Assembly: GCA_024742355.1 (NCBI GenBank)
Contig: JANSYM010000002.1
Location: 124,001 to 188,000, forward strand
Direction: 5' to 3'
Source of the DNA: Hyphomonadaceae bacterium
Lineage (GTDB): Bacteria > Pseudomonadota > Alphaproteobacteria > Caulobacterales > Hyphomonadaceae
Length of the DNA stretch: 64,000 nt
The position numbers were made by a program, and so were the translations under genes. Below the pieces are notes generated by a model. It did no database searches and was not told where the DNA came from. It saw nothing but the letters and a program-made list of their open reading frames with translations. This document shows positions 36,364 to 44,188 of this stretch, piece by piece. The stretch's first letter is position 1; the number at the start of each line of letters is the position of its first letter.

Positions 36364-36816
36364 CTAACGTCGTTTCTTGTCATGATCTGGGCGGTGCCGG
36401 GTCGTCCATTCATAAGCGCTGTCGAGCAAAGTGATGTCCATCGCCTCAACTTCAAGGGCGAGTTCGCCATCGCCCGCAAACAAGATCGAGACCTTTCCGC
36501 CTGGTGGCTCGTCCGCCGGATCGAAGGATAGTGATAGAAGGGAATAGACCATGTCCGGATCAGCTTTGCTGACGGCTCGCGTCTTGACGCTCAGCACGCC
36601 ATCAATCGCCAGGATCGCGCGAACACGGCCTTGCGGCCCGCGTTTGCTCTTGGCGTCTTCCCATTGGAAGCGATTGACCTCCAGGGTCAGGCGCCGTCGT
36701 TTGCGGTCGAACTTGATGTTCTCCGCTTTTAATACCGCATCCTGGACCGCAGAGGAGATCACCTCCAGGTCGCTCGCATCTTCTGCGATCAGTCTTAGTG
36801 CCCTGCCCTCAGTCAT
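36364..36816 (-). CDS. DUF2948 family protein
   Basis: This is a 150-residue alphaproteobacterial protein with the DUF2948 features: L-I-A-E-D-A-x-D-L-x-V-I-S-S-A-V-Q-D-A at the start, N-R-F-Q-W-E-D near residue 48 and L-L-S-L-S-F near 94. Function is unknown. It lies 8 bp after murA and 2 bp before hisD, the conserved order in the class. Confidence 0.9.
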   Translation of the reverse strand: MTEGRALRLIAEDASDLEVISSAVQDAVLKAENIKFDRKRRRLTLEVNRFQWEDAKSKRGPQGRVRAILAIDGVLSVKTRAVSKADPDMVYSLLSLSFDPADEPPGGKVSILFAGDGELALEVEAMDITLLDSAYEWTTRHRPDHDKKRR

Positions 36817-36824
36817 GTGAGACG

Positions 36825-38099
36825 CTATTCTCCATCCACGCGCTGAATATCAGCGCCGCAACCACTCAGCTTCTCTTCCAACCGTTCAAAGCCTCTGTCC
36901 AGATGGTAGATTCGATTCACTTGCGTTTCTCCCTCTGCCGCCAGAGCAGCGATCACCAGAGAAACCGATGCCCGCAAGTCCGTCGCCATCACCGGCGCAC
37001 CGCGCAATTGCTTGACGCCTTTGACGATCGCTTCCTGGCCGCGGACCTGAATATCGGCACCGAGACGTGACAGTTCCGGCGCGTGCATGAAGCGGTTCTC
37101 GAAGATGTTTTCGCGAATCACGCTGGTGCCGTCGGCAATCGACATCAGCGCCATGAATTGCGCCTGCAGGTCTGTCGGGAAGCCCGGGTGCGGCTGCGTG
37201 TTCACATCAACTGCCTTAAGGTCCGAGCCATGTCGCTTCACGCGTATCGTGGACGCATCTGCATCCGCATCAACCGTCACGCCAGAGCGCTGCATGGCAT
37301 CAATCATCGCGCCAAGTGCGCCGACTGGCGCGCCTTCGAGTGTGACATCGCCGCCCGCTGCAGCGGCTGCCATGGCATAGGTACCCGCTTCAATCCGGTC
37401 GGCCATGACCGCATGCGTAGCGCCGCTCAGGGCCTCAACACCTTCAATCGTGACCGTCGCTGTGCCCGCACCGGAAATCCGCGCGCCCATCGTGTTAAGG
37501 CAGTCGGCGAGGTCCGCGATCTCAGGCTCACGCGCTGCGTTTTCGAGCACAGTCGTGCCCTTGGCCAGGGTCGCCGCGAGCATGGCATGCTCCGTCGCTC
37601 CGACGGAGACGAACGGGAACACGATCTTGGCGCCTTTCAGGCCGTGAATGGCGGCGGCTTTGACATAGCCGGCCTCGACCTTGAGATCGGCGCCCATGGC
37701 TTCCAGGGCCTGCAAGTGCAGATCCACTGGGCGCGCGCCAATCGCGCAGCCGCCCGGCAAGGACACAGTCGCGTGCCCTTCACGCGCGAGCATTGGGCCG
37801 AGTACGTTAAAGCTCGCCCGCATCTTCCGCACCTGGTCATAAGGCGCGATGGTCGAGGTCAGCTCCGCAGCGTTCAGGCGGCACTCGCTGTCACCCTTGG
37901 GCCAGTAGACCTCGACGCCGAGGCTCGCCAGCAACTGGCTCAGGAACCGCGTATCAGCAAGGTTTGGCATATTGGTCAGAGTCAGCGGCTCACGTGTCAG
38001 CAAGCAGGCTGCCATCAGTTTCAGCGCCGAATTCTTGGCGCCAGAGATCGGGATCGTGCCGTTAAGCGTGCGCCCGCCCGTGATTTTCAAACTATCCAT
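36825..38099 (-). CDS. murA: UDP-N-acetylglucosamine 1-carboxyvinyltransferase MurA
   Basis: MurA performs the first committed step of peptidoglycan synthesis, transferring enolpyruvate from PEP to UDP-GlcNAc. K22-N23 in S-G-A-K-N-S and the catalytic, fosfomycin-reactive Cys118 in L-P-G-G-C-A-I-G are present. G-F-P-T-D-L-Q-A-Q and the C-terminal R-G-F-E-x-L segment complete the pattern. At 424 aa it is complete. It is first in the minus-strand operon and divergent from the LRAT-like gene. Confidence 0.97.
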   Translation of the reverse strand: MDSLKITGGRTLNGTIPISGAKNSALKLMAACLLTREPLTLTNMPNLADTRFLSQLLASLGVEVYWPKGDSECRLNAAELTSTIAPYDQVRKMRASFNVLGPMLAREGHATVSLPGGCAIGARPVDLHLQALEAMGADLKVEAGYVKAAAIHGLKGAKIVFPFVSVGATEHAMLAATLAKGTTVLENAAREPEIADLADCLNTMGARISGAGTATVTIEGVEALSGATHAVMADRIEAGTYAMAAAAAGGDVTLEGAPVGALGAMIDAMQRSGVTVDADADASTIRVKRHGSDLKAVDVNTQPHPGFPTDLQAQFMALMSIADGTSVIRENIFENRFMHAPELSRLGADIQVRGQEAIVKGVKQLRGAPVMATDLRASVSLVIAALAAEGETQVNRIYHLDRGFERLEEKLSGCGADIQRVDGE

Positions 38100-38211
38100 G
38101 ATGTGCAGCTATAGCGCCGCACACGGCGAACGAAAGGCGCAATTGCGGCGCATCCGGAGAGAAGCAAGGCGGGGATTTGACGTTTTATCGAATAACGATA
38201 TATTCGCGTGC

Positions 38212-38595
38212 ATGACTTCAAGATTCGATCGATTCGAGGCTGGCGATGTGGTCGCAATTCCATTTGGGATAGGCCTCTCCCATTATGGCCTGGTCACGTC
38301 ACGCGGCACGGTGATCTCCAATTCCAGCAAGCATGGCGGCGTGGTCGAACAAAGCCTGGCCGAGTTTTCCAATGGTCGCCGCATCCGCCTGTGTGAAAGC
38401 ACCGACGCGCTCGACGCCGTCGTCGCCGAATCACGCGCCCGCCGGGCCAAGGGCGCCTCTTACAGCCTGACCGAAGCCAATTGCGCGCATTTCACCCGCT
38501 GGTCGCGGCGCCAGCGCCCGACCAAAGTCCAGATTGCCGCGGCCACCGTCAGCGCCTTTGCCGACATGCTGTTCGGACCGAAGCGCCGCTACTAG
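38212..38595 (+). CDS. LRAT-like (NlpC/P60 superfamily) protein
   Basis: The 127-residue protein has the lecithin-retinol-acyltransferase-like signatures: H24 in S-H-Y-G-L-V and Cys91 in E-A-N-C-A-H-F. The N-terminal G-D-V-V-A-I-P-F pattern also fits. The second histidine of the classic triad is not in its usual place about 12 residues after the first; H41 may substitute. Relatives are thiol acyltransferases or hydrolases of lipids or peptides. ATG 38212 is used because upstream codons overlap murA antisense. It is divergent from murA. Confidence 0.78.
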   Translation: MTSRFDRFEAGDVVAIPFGIGLSHYGLVTSRGTVISNSSKHGGVVEQSLAEFSNGRRIRLCESTDALDAVVAESRARRAKGASYSLTEANCAHFTRWSRRQRPTKVQIAAATVSAFADMLFGPKRRY

Positions 38596-38599
38596 GCCT

Positions 38600-38731
38600 T
38601 CAAGACCTGGGTTTTTCCGGTTGAGGCGCTTCCACAGGCTTGCGCGCCGCCGCCTTGCGCCGCCGCAAATTGTCCCGCAAGGCGGCTTTCAGCCGGGCCT
38701 CGCGCTCAGGTGTTTTGGTTTTGTCAGCCAT
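38600..38731 (-). CDS. Small basic 43-residue protein
   Basis: A 43-codon ORF begins at ATG 38731 (M-A-D-K-T-K-T-P-E-R-E) and continues R-L-K-A-A-L-R-D-N-L-R-R-R-K. This basic amphipathic helix resembles short conserved alphaproteobacterial proteins of unknown function. The C-terminus is Pro/Glu/Lys-rich. It ends four bases from the convergent LRAT-like stop. Only a weak GGACT precedes the start. I judge it real from its composition and from filling an otherwise empty gap before the tRNA. Confidence 0.55.
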   Translation of the reverse strand: MADKTKTPEREARLKAALRDNLRRRKAAARKPVEAPQPEKPRS

Positions 38732-38802
38732 GATTGCAGTCCAAGTCCAGAAACCATCTTTTCATCTGCGCCAGTGTAGGCTAATCCCCGGCAACACAAA
38801 AG

Positions 38803-38877
38803 GCCGCGGTAGCTCAGTGGTAGAGCGCATCATTGGTAATGATGAGGTCGGGAGTTCAATTCTCCCTCGCGGCACCA
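38803..38877 (+). tRNA. tRNA-Thr (GGT)
   Basis: A full cloverleaf is visible with a 7-bp acceptor stem (GCCGCGG/TCGCGGC, one G-U). The anticodon loop TTGGTAA has GGT at 38835-38837, and the T loop is TTCAATT. The CCA end is encoded at 38875-38877. It reads ACC and ACT threonine codons. Confidence 0.98.
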
Positions 38878-39051
38878 CTCCACTTTACAGATAGTCTTGT
38901 AATTTTGATCGGATTGAACTGGTCCGAAATCCCTTCGTCTGCTTTGGATTTCCAGGAATGTTCAGACGGCAAGCCCAGCCCCGTTTGACCAAACCCGACC
39001 ATCCCGGCATTGTCCCAGACGCAAGTCATTTAAGTCTCGAAAGAAACCCAA

Positions 39052-39975
39052 ATGCTGTCAGCGCTGCGTGCCTGGATTGATGGATTGCCGTTTGGGCATT
39101 CGCTCATTCTGCCGATCTGGGATGCCATTTATCGTCTGTCGCAACCGGATGTCAGGATCATCACCGGCGGGATTGCGTTCTATGCGCTATTTTCGATCTT
39201 TCCGCTGATTTATCTGACGACGACGCTGGTCTTCGCGCTTTTGCCGGCCGAGGTATCCGGGCAATTGGCCGAAGCGATTAATCGCATCATGGCGTCGAAT
39301 GTCGTGCCGCTGAATGCCACAGACATGAATGAAGTCGCGGCGCTGGCGCCAAAGAATATCACGCTGACCGTCGGTCTTGCCCTGGTGCTGGTCATCTGGG
39401 CCGCCATGGCCGGGACGAAGGCGATGATTAGCGGCATCCGGATGATTGCCGTGTCGACGCGACCGTCGGGGATCCTGCGCTATCAGGGCATCGCTTTCGT
39501 GCTCGCCACCAGTCTGATCCTGCTGGTCTGGGCGCTCGGGGCGTCGCAGATCATCCTGACCATTGTCCGCAATCAGGAAGGCGGTGTTGCGTCGGAATTT
39601 GCCGCCGAGATCGCCACTATAGCCGGGACCATCTGGCTGACAAAGTGGATCGCGGTGTTTGCGGTCTTCTACCTCATTCTCGCGGTTTCGCTGAACGGGC
39701 GGGTGTCGAAAGGCTGGCCGATGATTGGGGGCGCAGCGTGCAGCGCAATCGCCTGGCTGACGGTCACCTATCTGTTCCAGCTTTACCTGAAATATTCGGT
39801 GCTCGGCACGCTCTATGGCGCGCTGGCATCGGTGATTGTCGGCTTCATCTGGCTCGCGCTTTCCGTGAACACGCTGCTCCTCGGCGCTGCGCTCGCCACC
39901 CAATGGGACGCCGCCGCGCGCCTGAAAAGCGGGCCCTTGCGCTTCGCTGACGATCAGGACACGCAAGCGGACTAG
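39052..39975 (+). CDS. YihY/BrkB family inner-membrane protein
   Basis: The 307-residue protein has six hydrophobic segments and the family signatures G-G-I-A-F-Y-A-L-F-S-I-F-P near residue 40, W-A-A-M-A-G-T-K-A near 125 and L-Y-G-A-L-A-S-V-I-V-G-F-I-W-L near 260. The family was once named ribonuclease BN by mistake; its real role is unknown and probably transport or envelope related. The 174-bp gap to the tRNA shows no clear promoter. Confidence 0.9.
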   Translation: MLSALRAWIDGLPFGHSLILPIWDAIYRLSQPDVRIITGGIAFYALFSIFPLIYLTTTLVFALLPAEVSGQLAEAINRIMASNVVPLNATDMNEVAALAPKNITLTVGLALVLVIWAAMAGTKAMISGIRMIAVSTRPSGILRYQGIAFVLATSLILLVWALGASQIILTIVRNQEGGVASEFAAEIATIAGTIWLTKWIAVFAVFYLILAVSLNGRVSKGWPMIGGAACSAIAWLTVTYLFQLYLKYSVLGTLYGALASVIVGFIWLALSVNTLLLGAALATQWDAAARLKSGPLRFADDQDTQAD

Positions 39976-40071
39976 CGCGCGGACGGCTTGCCCCGGCGGC
40001 ACGCTCTCAGGCCCCTTTTATCCGGCATTCCTTGGCTTTACGATGGTCGCTAACTCAGCGAGGAATCTGAT

Positions 40072-41292
40072 ATGTCCGCTTTTGAAAATGTCGTTATTTG
40101 TGAGCCTTTGCGAACCCCGGTCGGGGCTTTTGGCGGGGCGTTCAAGACGGTCCCGGTGCACGAGCTGGCGACCCAGACCGTCTCGGCCCTGATGGCCAGG
40201 ACAGGCCTGCCGGGCGAGGCCGTCGACGATGTCATCTTCGCCAATTGCTACCCGACCATGGACGCCCCTGCCCTCGGACGGGTGGTGGCGCTCGATGCCG
40301 GCTTGCCGGTGACCGCCGGCGGCATGCAGATTGACCGGCGATGCGGCTCCGGCCTGCAAGCGGTCATCAACGCCGCCATGACTGTGGCCACCGGCGGGGC
40401 GGACCTGATCATTGCCGGCGGCGCTGAAAGCATGAGCCGGGCGCCGTTTTACTCAAACGAAATCCGCTGGGGCGTTAAGGCGCCGAATATCAGCCTTGAG
40501 GATGGCTTGACCAAAGGCCGAGTAACCGCAGGTGGACAGCACTATCCTATCGTCGGCGGAATGATTGAAACCGCTGAAAACCTGCGCAAGGAATATCAGA
40601 TCAGCCGCCAGGAACAGGACGAACTCGCTGCGCGTTCACAGGCGCGGGCCAGTGCGGCGATCGAAAGTGGTCGGTTCGACGATGAGATCGTCCCGGTGAC
40701 GGTCAGGGCGCGCAAGGGCGACATCATTGTCGACACGGATGAACACCCGCGCCCCGGGACGACGGTCGAGAAGCTCGCCACGCTGCGTCCGGTCCTGTCC
40801 AAATCAGACCCTGAGGCCACGGTCACTGCTGGCAATGCCTCCGGTCAGAATGATGGCGCTGCGGCCTGTATCATTGCCTCTCGCGAAGCGGCCGAGAAAC
40901 ATGGACTCAAACCGATGGGGCGCATGGTTAGCTGGGCGCTGGCCGGTGTGCGGCCTGAAGTCATGGGGATTGGCCCCGTTGCATCGTCAAACAAGGCCCT
41001 GGAGCAGGCTGGCCTGACCGTAAAGGACCTGGACCTGATCGAGTTGAACGAAGCCTTCGCCGCGCAGGTGCTGGCCTGCACAAAGGCGCTCGGTCTCAGC
41101 GATGCCGATCACGAACGGATCAATGTCAACGGCTCCGGCATCTCGCTCGGACATCCGGTCGGCGCAACCGGCGTGCGCATCCTGACGACCTTGCTACATG
41201 AAATGAAGCACCGCGATGCCCGCTATGGCCTGGAAACCATGTGCATTGGCGGCGGTCAGGGCCTGGCCGCTGTGTTCGAGCGCCTTCAATAG
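40072..41292 (+). CDS. Acetyl-CoA C-acyltransferase (thiolase)
   Basis: This is a 406-residue thiolase that condenses or cleaves 3-ketoacyl-CoA. The acyl-accepting Cys91 is in R-R-C-G-S-G-L-Q-A-V. The histidine in E-L-N-E-A-F-A and G-H-P-V-G-A-T-G, and the second cysteine in C-I-G-G-G-Q-G, complete the active site. It could serve beta-oxidation or make acetoacetyl-CoA for polyhydroxybutyrate, which fits the phaZ gene at 47787, but no phaB or phaC lies here. GAGGAA precedes the ATG. Confidence 0.94.
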   Translation: MSAFENVVICEPLRTPVGAFGGAFKTVPVHELATQTVSALMARTGLPGEAVDDVIFANCYPTMDAPALGRVVALDAGLPVTAGGMQIDRRCGSGLQAVINAAMTVATGGADLIIAGGAESMSRAPFYSNEIRWGVKAPNISLEDGLTKGRVTAGGQHYPIVGGMIETAENLRKEYQISRQEQDELAARSQARASAAIESGRFDDEIVPVTVRARKGDIIVDTDEHPRPGTTVEKLATLRPVLSKSDPEATVTAGNASGQNDGAAACIIASREAAEKHGLKPMGRMVSWALAGVRPEVMGIGPVASSNKALEQAGLTVKDLDLIELNEAFAAQVLACTKALGLSDADHERINVNGSGISLGHPVGATGVRILTTLLHEMKHRDARYGLETMCIGGGQGLAAVFERLQ

Positions 41293-41317
41293 GTCGACAG
41301 GTGCCGCGGTCATCTCG

Positions 41318-41749
41318 TCACGAGACGAACGAACTGCCATCCAGATGCAGCATGCGGTGATTGGCAAGCGCGGCCTTGCGATGCCTGGACGCAGCCTGAA
41401 AATCCGAATCCGCCATCATCTGCATGAACGCAGAGCGCGACGGGAAGAACATGATGGCCGCGATATGCCAGTCCGCATCTTCTGGACCAATCAGGATCTG
41501 ATCCACGGCGGCGCTCATCGCGACACGGCCACCCAGCTTATCAATCACCTTCCCTGCAATCGCTCCGTAGCGTTGATAAGCCTCTTCGCCCGAAATATTG
41601 GCGGAATCCGTGCCGTGTTCCGGGTCCTCCGGCTGATAATTGGCGGTCTGATTGAATTGAAACAGATTCAAAACCGCAACCGGTTGGTCAGCCGGTAGCG
41701 CCATCAGGGTCTGCAATTGAGCCTGCGTCGGTTCAAGATGTTGATGCAT
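41318..41749 (-). CDS. DUF1330 domain-containing protein
   Basis: The 143-residue protein has the dimeric ferredoxin-like fold of DUF1330. It shows V-A-V-L-N-L-F-Q-F-N, A-Y-Q-R-Y-G, G-G-R-V near 75, and A-I-M-F-F-P-S-R-S-A-F. Function is unknown. It is the last gene of the VOC-pgeF-GST-DUF1330 set, starting three bases after the GST stop. Confidence 0.82.
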   Translation of the reverse strand: MHQHLEPTQAQLQTLMALPADQPVAVLNLFQFNQTANYQPEDPEHGTDSANISGEEAYQRYGAIAGKVIDKLGGRVAMSAAVDQILIGPEDADWHIAAIMFFPSRSAFMQMMADSDFQAASRHRKAALANHRMLHLDGSSFVS

Positions 41750-41752
41750 GGT

Positions 41753-42364
41753 CTATGCCTCCGCACTGGGCCTGGATGACACGGATTCGTGCCAGCGTTT
41801 CAAATGTGTGAGCCCATCATCGTATGGCACACCAACGAGACCATTGGCGAAATCGAGACTTGCCAACAAAACCGCATCGACGACCGTATAGTCCGGTCCG
41901 GCAACGAATTCCGATGTCGCCAATTGGTCGTCGAACAGTTTGTAGCCAAGATGCACCCTTTTGCGATTCTGTTCCGCCGCTTCCGGGATCTGTTTGACCA
42001 GACGTGCGGTCAGCGGGTGGCCATGAATCCAGACCATGCCGACAGGCATCATGAAGTTGAGCTCCACTCGGCGTAGCCACATTTCAATGGTCGCCCGTTC
42101 CAGAGGCGTGCGCCCGAACAATGGCGGTTCAGGATGCAGCTCTTCAAAATAACGGCAAATCGCGACCGACTCGGAAATGCAGGTGCCATCGTCCAGTTCC
42201 AGGACGGGGATGCTGCCAATCGGATTTTTCTCAAGGAATTCCGGCGCTTTCTGCTCGCGCTTCATGAGGTCGACCGTCACCAAGGGGGCATCGATCCCCT
42301 TCTCGGCCAGGTAAATGCGTACGCGGCGCGGGTTCGGCCCGGCCGGATAATCGTAGAGTTTCAT
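41753..42364 (-). CDS. Glutathione S-transferase family protein
   Basis: The 203-residue protein has an N-terminal thioredoxin-like domain (M-K-L-Y-D-Y-P-A-G-P-N-P-R-R-V-R-I-Y-L) with N-P-I-G-S-I-P-V-L-E and I-S-E-S-V-A-I-C-R-Y. A helical C-domain with D-Y-T-V-V-D-A follows. The substrate is unknown. ATG 42364 has GGAAGG upstream and removes seven unsupported residues. The start lies four bases after the pgeF stop. Confidence 0.92.
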   Translation of the reverse strand: MKLYDYPAGPNPRRVRIYLAEKGIDAPLVTVDLMKREQKAPEFLEKNPIGSIPVLELDDGTCISESVAICRYFEELHPEPPLFGRTPLERATIEMWLRRVELNFMMPVGMVWIHGHPLTARLVKQIPEAAEQNRKRVHLGYKLFDDQLATSEFVAGPDYTVVDAVLLASLDFANGLVGVPYDDGLTHLKRWHESVSSRPSAEA

Positions 42365-42368
42365 TTGG

Positions 42369-43136
42369 TCAGCCTTCCAGCACAATCACACTGCCATTGC
42401 GGCCATAATCGCTCTCGCCGCGATGATTTCGGCGCCGATTGGAGAAATACTGATCCTCCATGGAGCACGTGTCGTGCCCGAGATTTTCAACCGCGTTCAG
42501 GCCCTCCCGACGCAGAACGGTTTCAACGTAGCCGGTCAGGTCAAAATGCGAGCGGTCGTCGCGGCCGGCCTTGAACAGGCGATCGGTCCATTCATGCTCG
42601 CCGACAAATGTATCGCGAAACTCGGGTCCGACTTCATAACTCTCTTGCTGGATGGCCGGGCCAATGGCCGCGGAAATGAGCTCCCGCTCCGCACCGATCT
42701 CTTCCATGGCTGCAATCGTCGCTTCGCAGACCCCGCTAAGCGCGCCTTTCCAGCCCGCATGCGCGGCCCCGATAATCTTTGCATTGGCGTCGGCAAACAG
42801 CACCGGCACGCAATCTGCGCTGAGAATGCACAGGGCCAGGCCAGGTACGGCCGTCACCATGGCATCGGCTTGCGGGCGGGAATGCCACGGTTCGGTTACG
42901 GTAACGGTTTTTGCGGAATGAACCTGGAAACAGGAGAGCAGTTTCTCTGCGCCCATGGCGTCGCGGACCAGGTCGCGATTGTCTCGAATAGCCTGGGCAT
43001 CATCATCTGACCCCTGACCGATATTCAGGCTTTCATAAAACCCCGTGGAAACGCCGCCCCGGCGGCCGAAAAAGCCGTGGCGTATGCCATCGAGGCCCGA
43101 CAGGTTTTCAGCGAGTGCATGCGGCGGTGCGGGCAT
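42369..43136 (-). CDS. pgeF: Purine nucleoside phosphorylase YfiH/LACC1 type (PgeF)
   Basis: The 255-residue protein is of the multicopper polyphenol-oxidase-like (YfiH) family. Members act as zinc purine nucleoside phosphorylases and, in some bacteria, edit misbuilt peptidoglycan precursors. The conserved H73 in F-Q-V-H-S-A-K, C109 in S-A-D-C-V-P-V and H126 in A-A-H-A-G-W-K-G are present. ATG 43136, sharing a base with the VOC gene stop (TGATG), has GGAGG upstream. The frame could extend nine codons more. Confidence 0.92.
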   Translation of the reverse strand: MPAPPHALAENLSGLDGIRHGFFGRRGGVSTGFYESLNIGQGSDDDAQAIRDNRDLVRDAMGAEKLLSCFQVHSAKTVTVTEPWHSRPQADAMVTAVPGLALCILSADCVPVLFADANAKIIGAAHAGWKGALSGVCEATIAAMEEIGAERELISAAIGPAIQQESYEVGPEFRDTFVGEHEWTDRLFKAGRDDRSHFDLTGYVETVLRREGLNAVENLGHDTCSMEDQYFSNRRRNHRGESDYGRNGSVIVLEG

Positions 43137-43528
43137 CAGGCCTCCGCCTCCCTGCTGTGACAAACGGCCTGCAACTTGTTTCCGTCGGGATCGCGGACAT
43201 AAGCGCCGTAATAATTCGGATGATAATGCGGCCGCAATCCGGGCGCGCCCTCATCGCTGCCCCCATTCGCCAACGCCGTAGCATGGAATGCATCTACCAC
43301 CGCCCGTGATTTCGCCAGAAAAGCAATGTGGGTTCCGTTTCCAACCGTGGCGGGATTTCCGTCGAAAGCTGGGCCAACGAACAGTTTCAATCCGACCGCC
43401 TCACCCCAGGCAGCGCCGCCCTCTCGCTCCAGGAAGGGCGGCAGCTCCAGAACGTCCGCAATGGCTTGGTAGAATCGTTTAGCTTTCGGCCAATCATTCG
43501 TGCCGACGGTCACATGGCTGAACAACAA
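43136..43528 (-). CDS. VOC family (glyoxalase-like) protein
   Basis: The 130-residue protein is a single vicinal-oxygen-chelate domain. H-V-T-V-G-T-N-D near residue 5 gives a metal histidine, and the ending Y-G-A-Y-V-R-D-P-D-G-N-K-L-Q-A-V is characteristic. A metal-dependent glutathione or isomerase reaction is possible given the GST two genes downstream. It is first in its operon and coupled to pgeF. Confidence 0.9.
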   Translation of the reverse strand: MLFSHVTVGTNDWPKAKRFYQAIADVLELPPFLEREGGAAWGEAVGLKLFVGPAFDGNPATVGNGTHIAFLAKSRAVVDAFHATALANGGSDEGAPGLRPHYHPNYYGAYVRDPDGNKLQAVCHSREAEA

Positions 43529-43597
43529 CTCACCCCTCTGTAGAACTGTCTCGTCGAGATTAGGGTGAGACGCGAATTTGGTCCAGAACTATCGCAA

Positions 43598-44170
43598 CTA
43601 ACGCGGCGCGCGTTTGGCGAGAATTCGTTGCAATGTCCGGCGGTGCATATTCAGTCGGCGCGCGGTCTCGGAAACATTGTGGCCGCAAAGCTCGTAGACC
43701 CGCTGAATATGTTCCCAGCGCACACGATCGGCCGACATTGGGTTTTCCGGAGGCTCAGGCAGGCCGTCACCACTATTCACCAGCGCGCGGACGATGTCTT
43801 CGACGTCGGCCGGCTTGGCGAGATAGTCCACAGCGCCGGCCTTCACAGCCGCAACGGCGGTCGCGATGGCGCCGTAACCCGTCAGAATGACCGCACGGGC
43901 CTCTGGTCGATAACGGTGCAACACTTCAACCACATCCAGGCCCGAGCCATCCTCAAGGCGCAGGTCCAGGACCGCAAATGCCGGCGGGTTGAGCCGGGCG
44001 ATATCGCGTGCCTCACTGACCTTGGAGGTTGCCGAAACCAGGAAGCCACGTTGCGTCAGCGCCCGCGAGAGGCGTTGCAAAAACGGGCCATCATCATCGA
44101 GCACCAGACAGGTCCGGTCCTCAACATCTTTAAGGCTCTCGTGAAGTTTTACTGTGACGGGAGATTCCAT
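43598..44170 (-). CDS. regA: RegA/ActR/PrrA-type redox response regulator
   Basis: The 190-residue regulator has a receiver domain with D25-D26-D27, phospho-acceptor D69 in V-L-D-L-R-L, T-G-Y-G near 97 and K118 region Y-L-A-K-P-A-D. A short Pro linker leads to a Fis-type helix-turn-helix (S-E-T-A-R-R-L-N-M-H-R-R-T-L-Q-R-I-L). RegA homologues control respiration, carbon and nitrogen fixation and photosynthesis by redox state. It starts 18 bp after regB and is its partner. A 12-bp palindrome lies at the regB stop. Confidence 0.95.
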   Translation of the reverse strand: MESPVTVKLHESLKDVEDRTCLVLDDDGPFLQRLSRALTQRGFLVSATSKVSEARDIARLNPPAFAVLDLRLEDGSGLDVVEVLHRYRPEARAVILTGYGAIATAVAAVKAGAVDYLAKPADVEDIVRALVNSGDGLPEPPENPMSADRVRWEHIQRVYELCGHNVSETARRLNMHRRTLQRILAKRAPR

Positions 44171-44188
44171 TTCTTGCTCCTTCAGCCT

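Noticed and set aside
37083-38114. 343-codon plus-strand ORF opposite murA
   Set aside because: It is the antisense shadow of murA, with Arg/His-rich low-quality composition and no family features.
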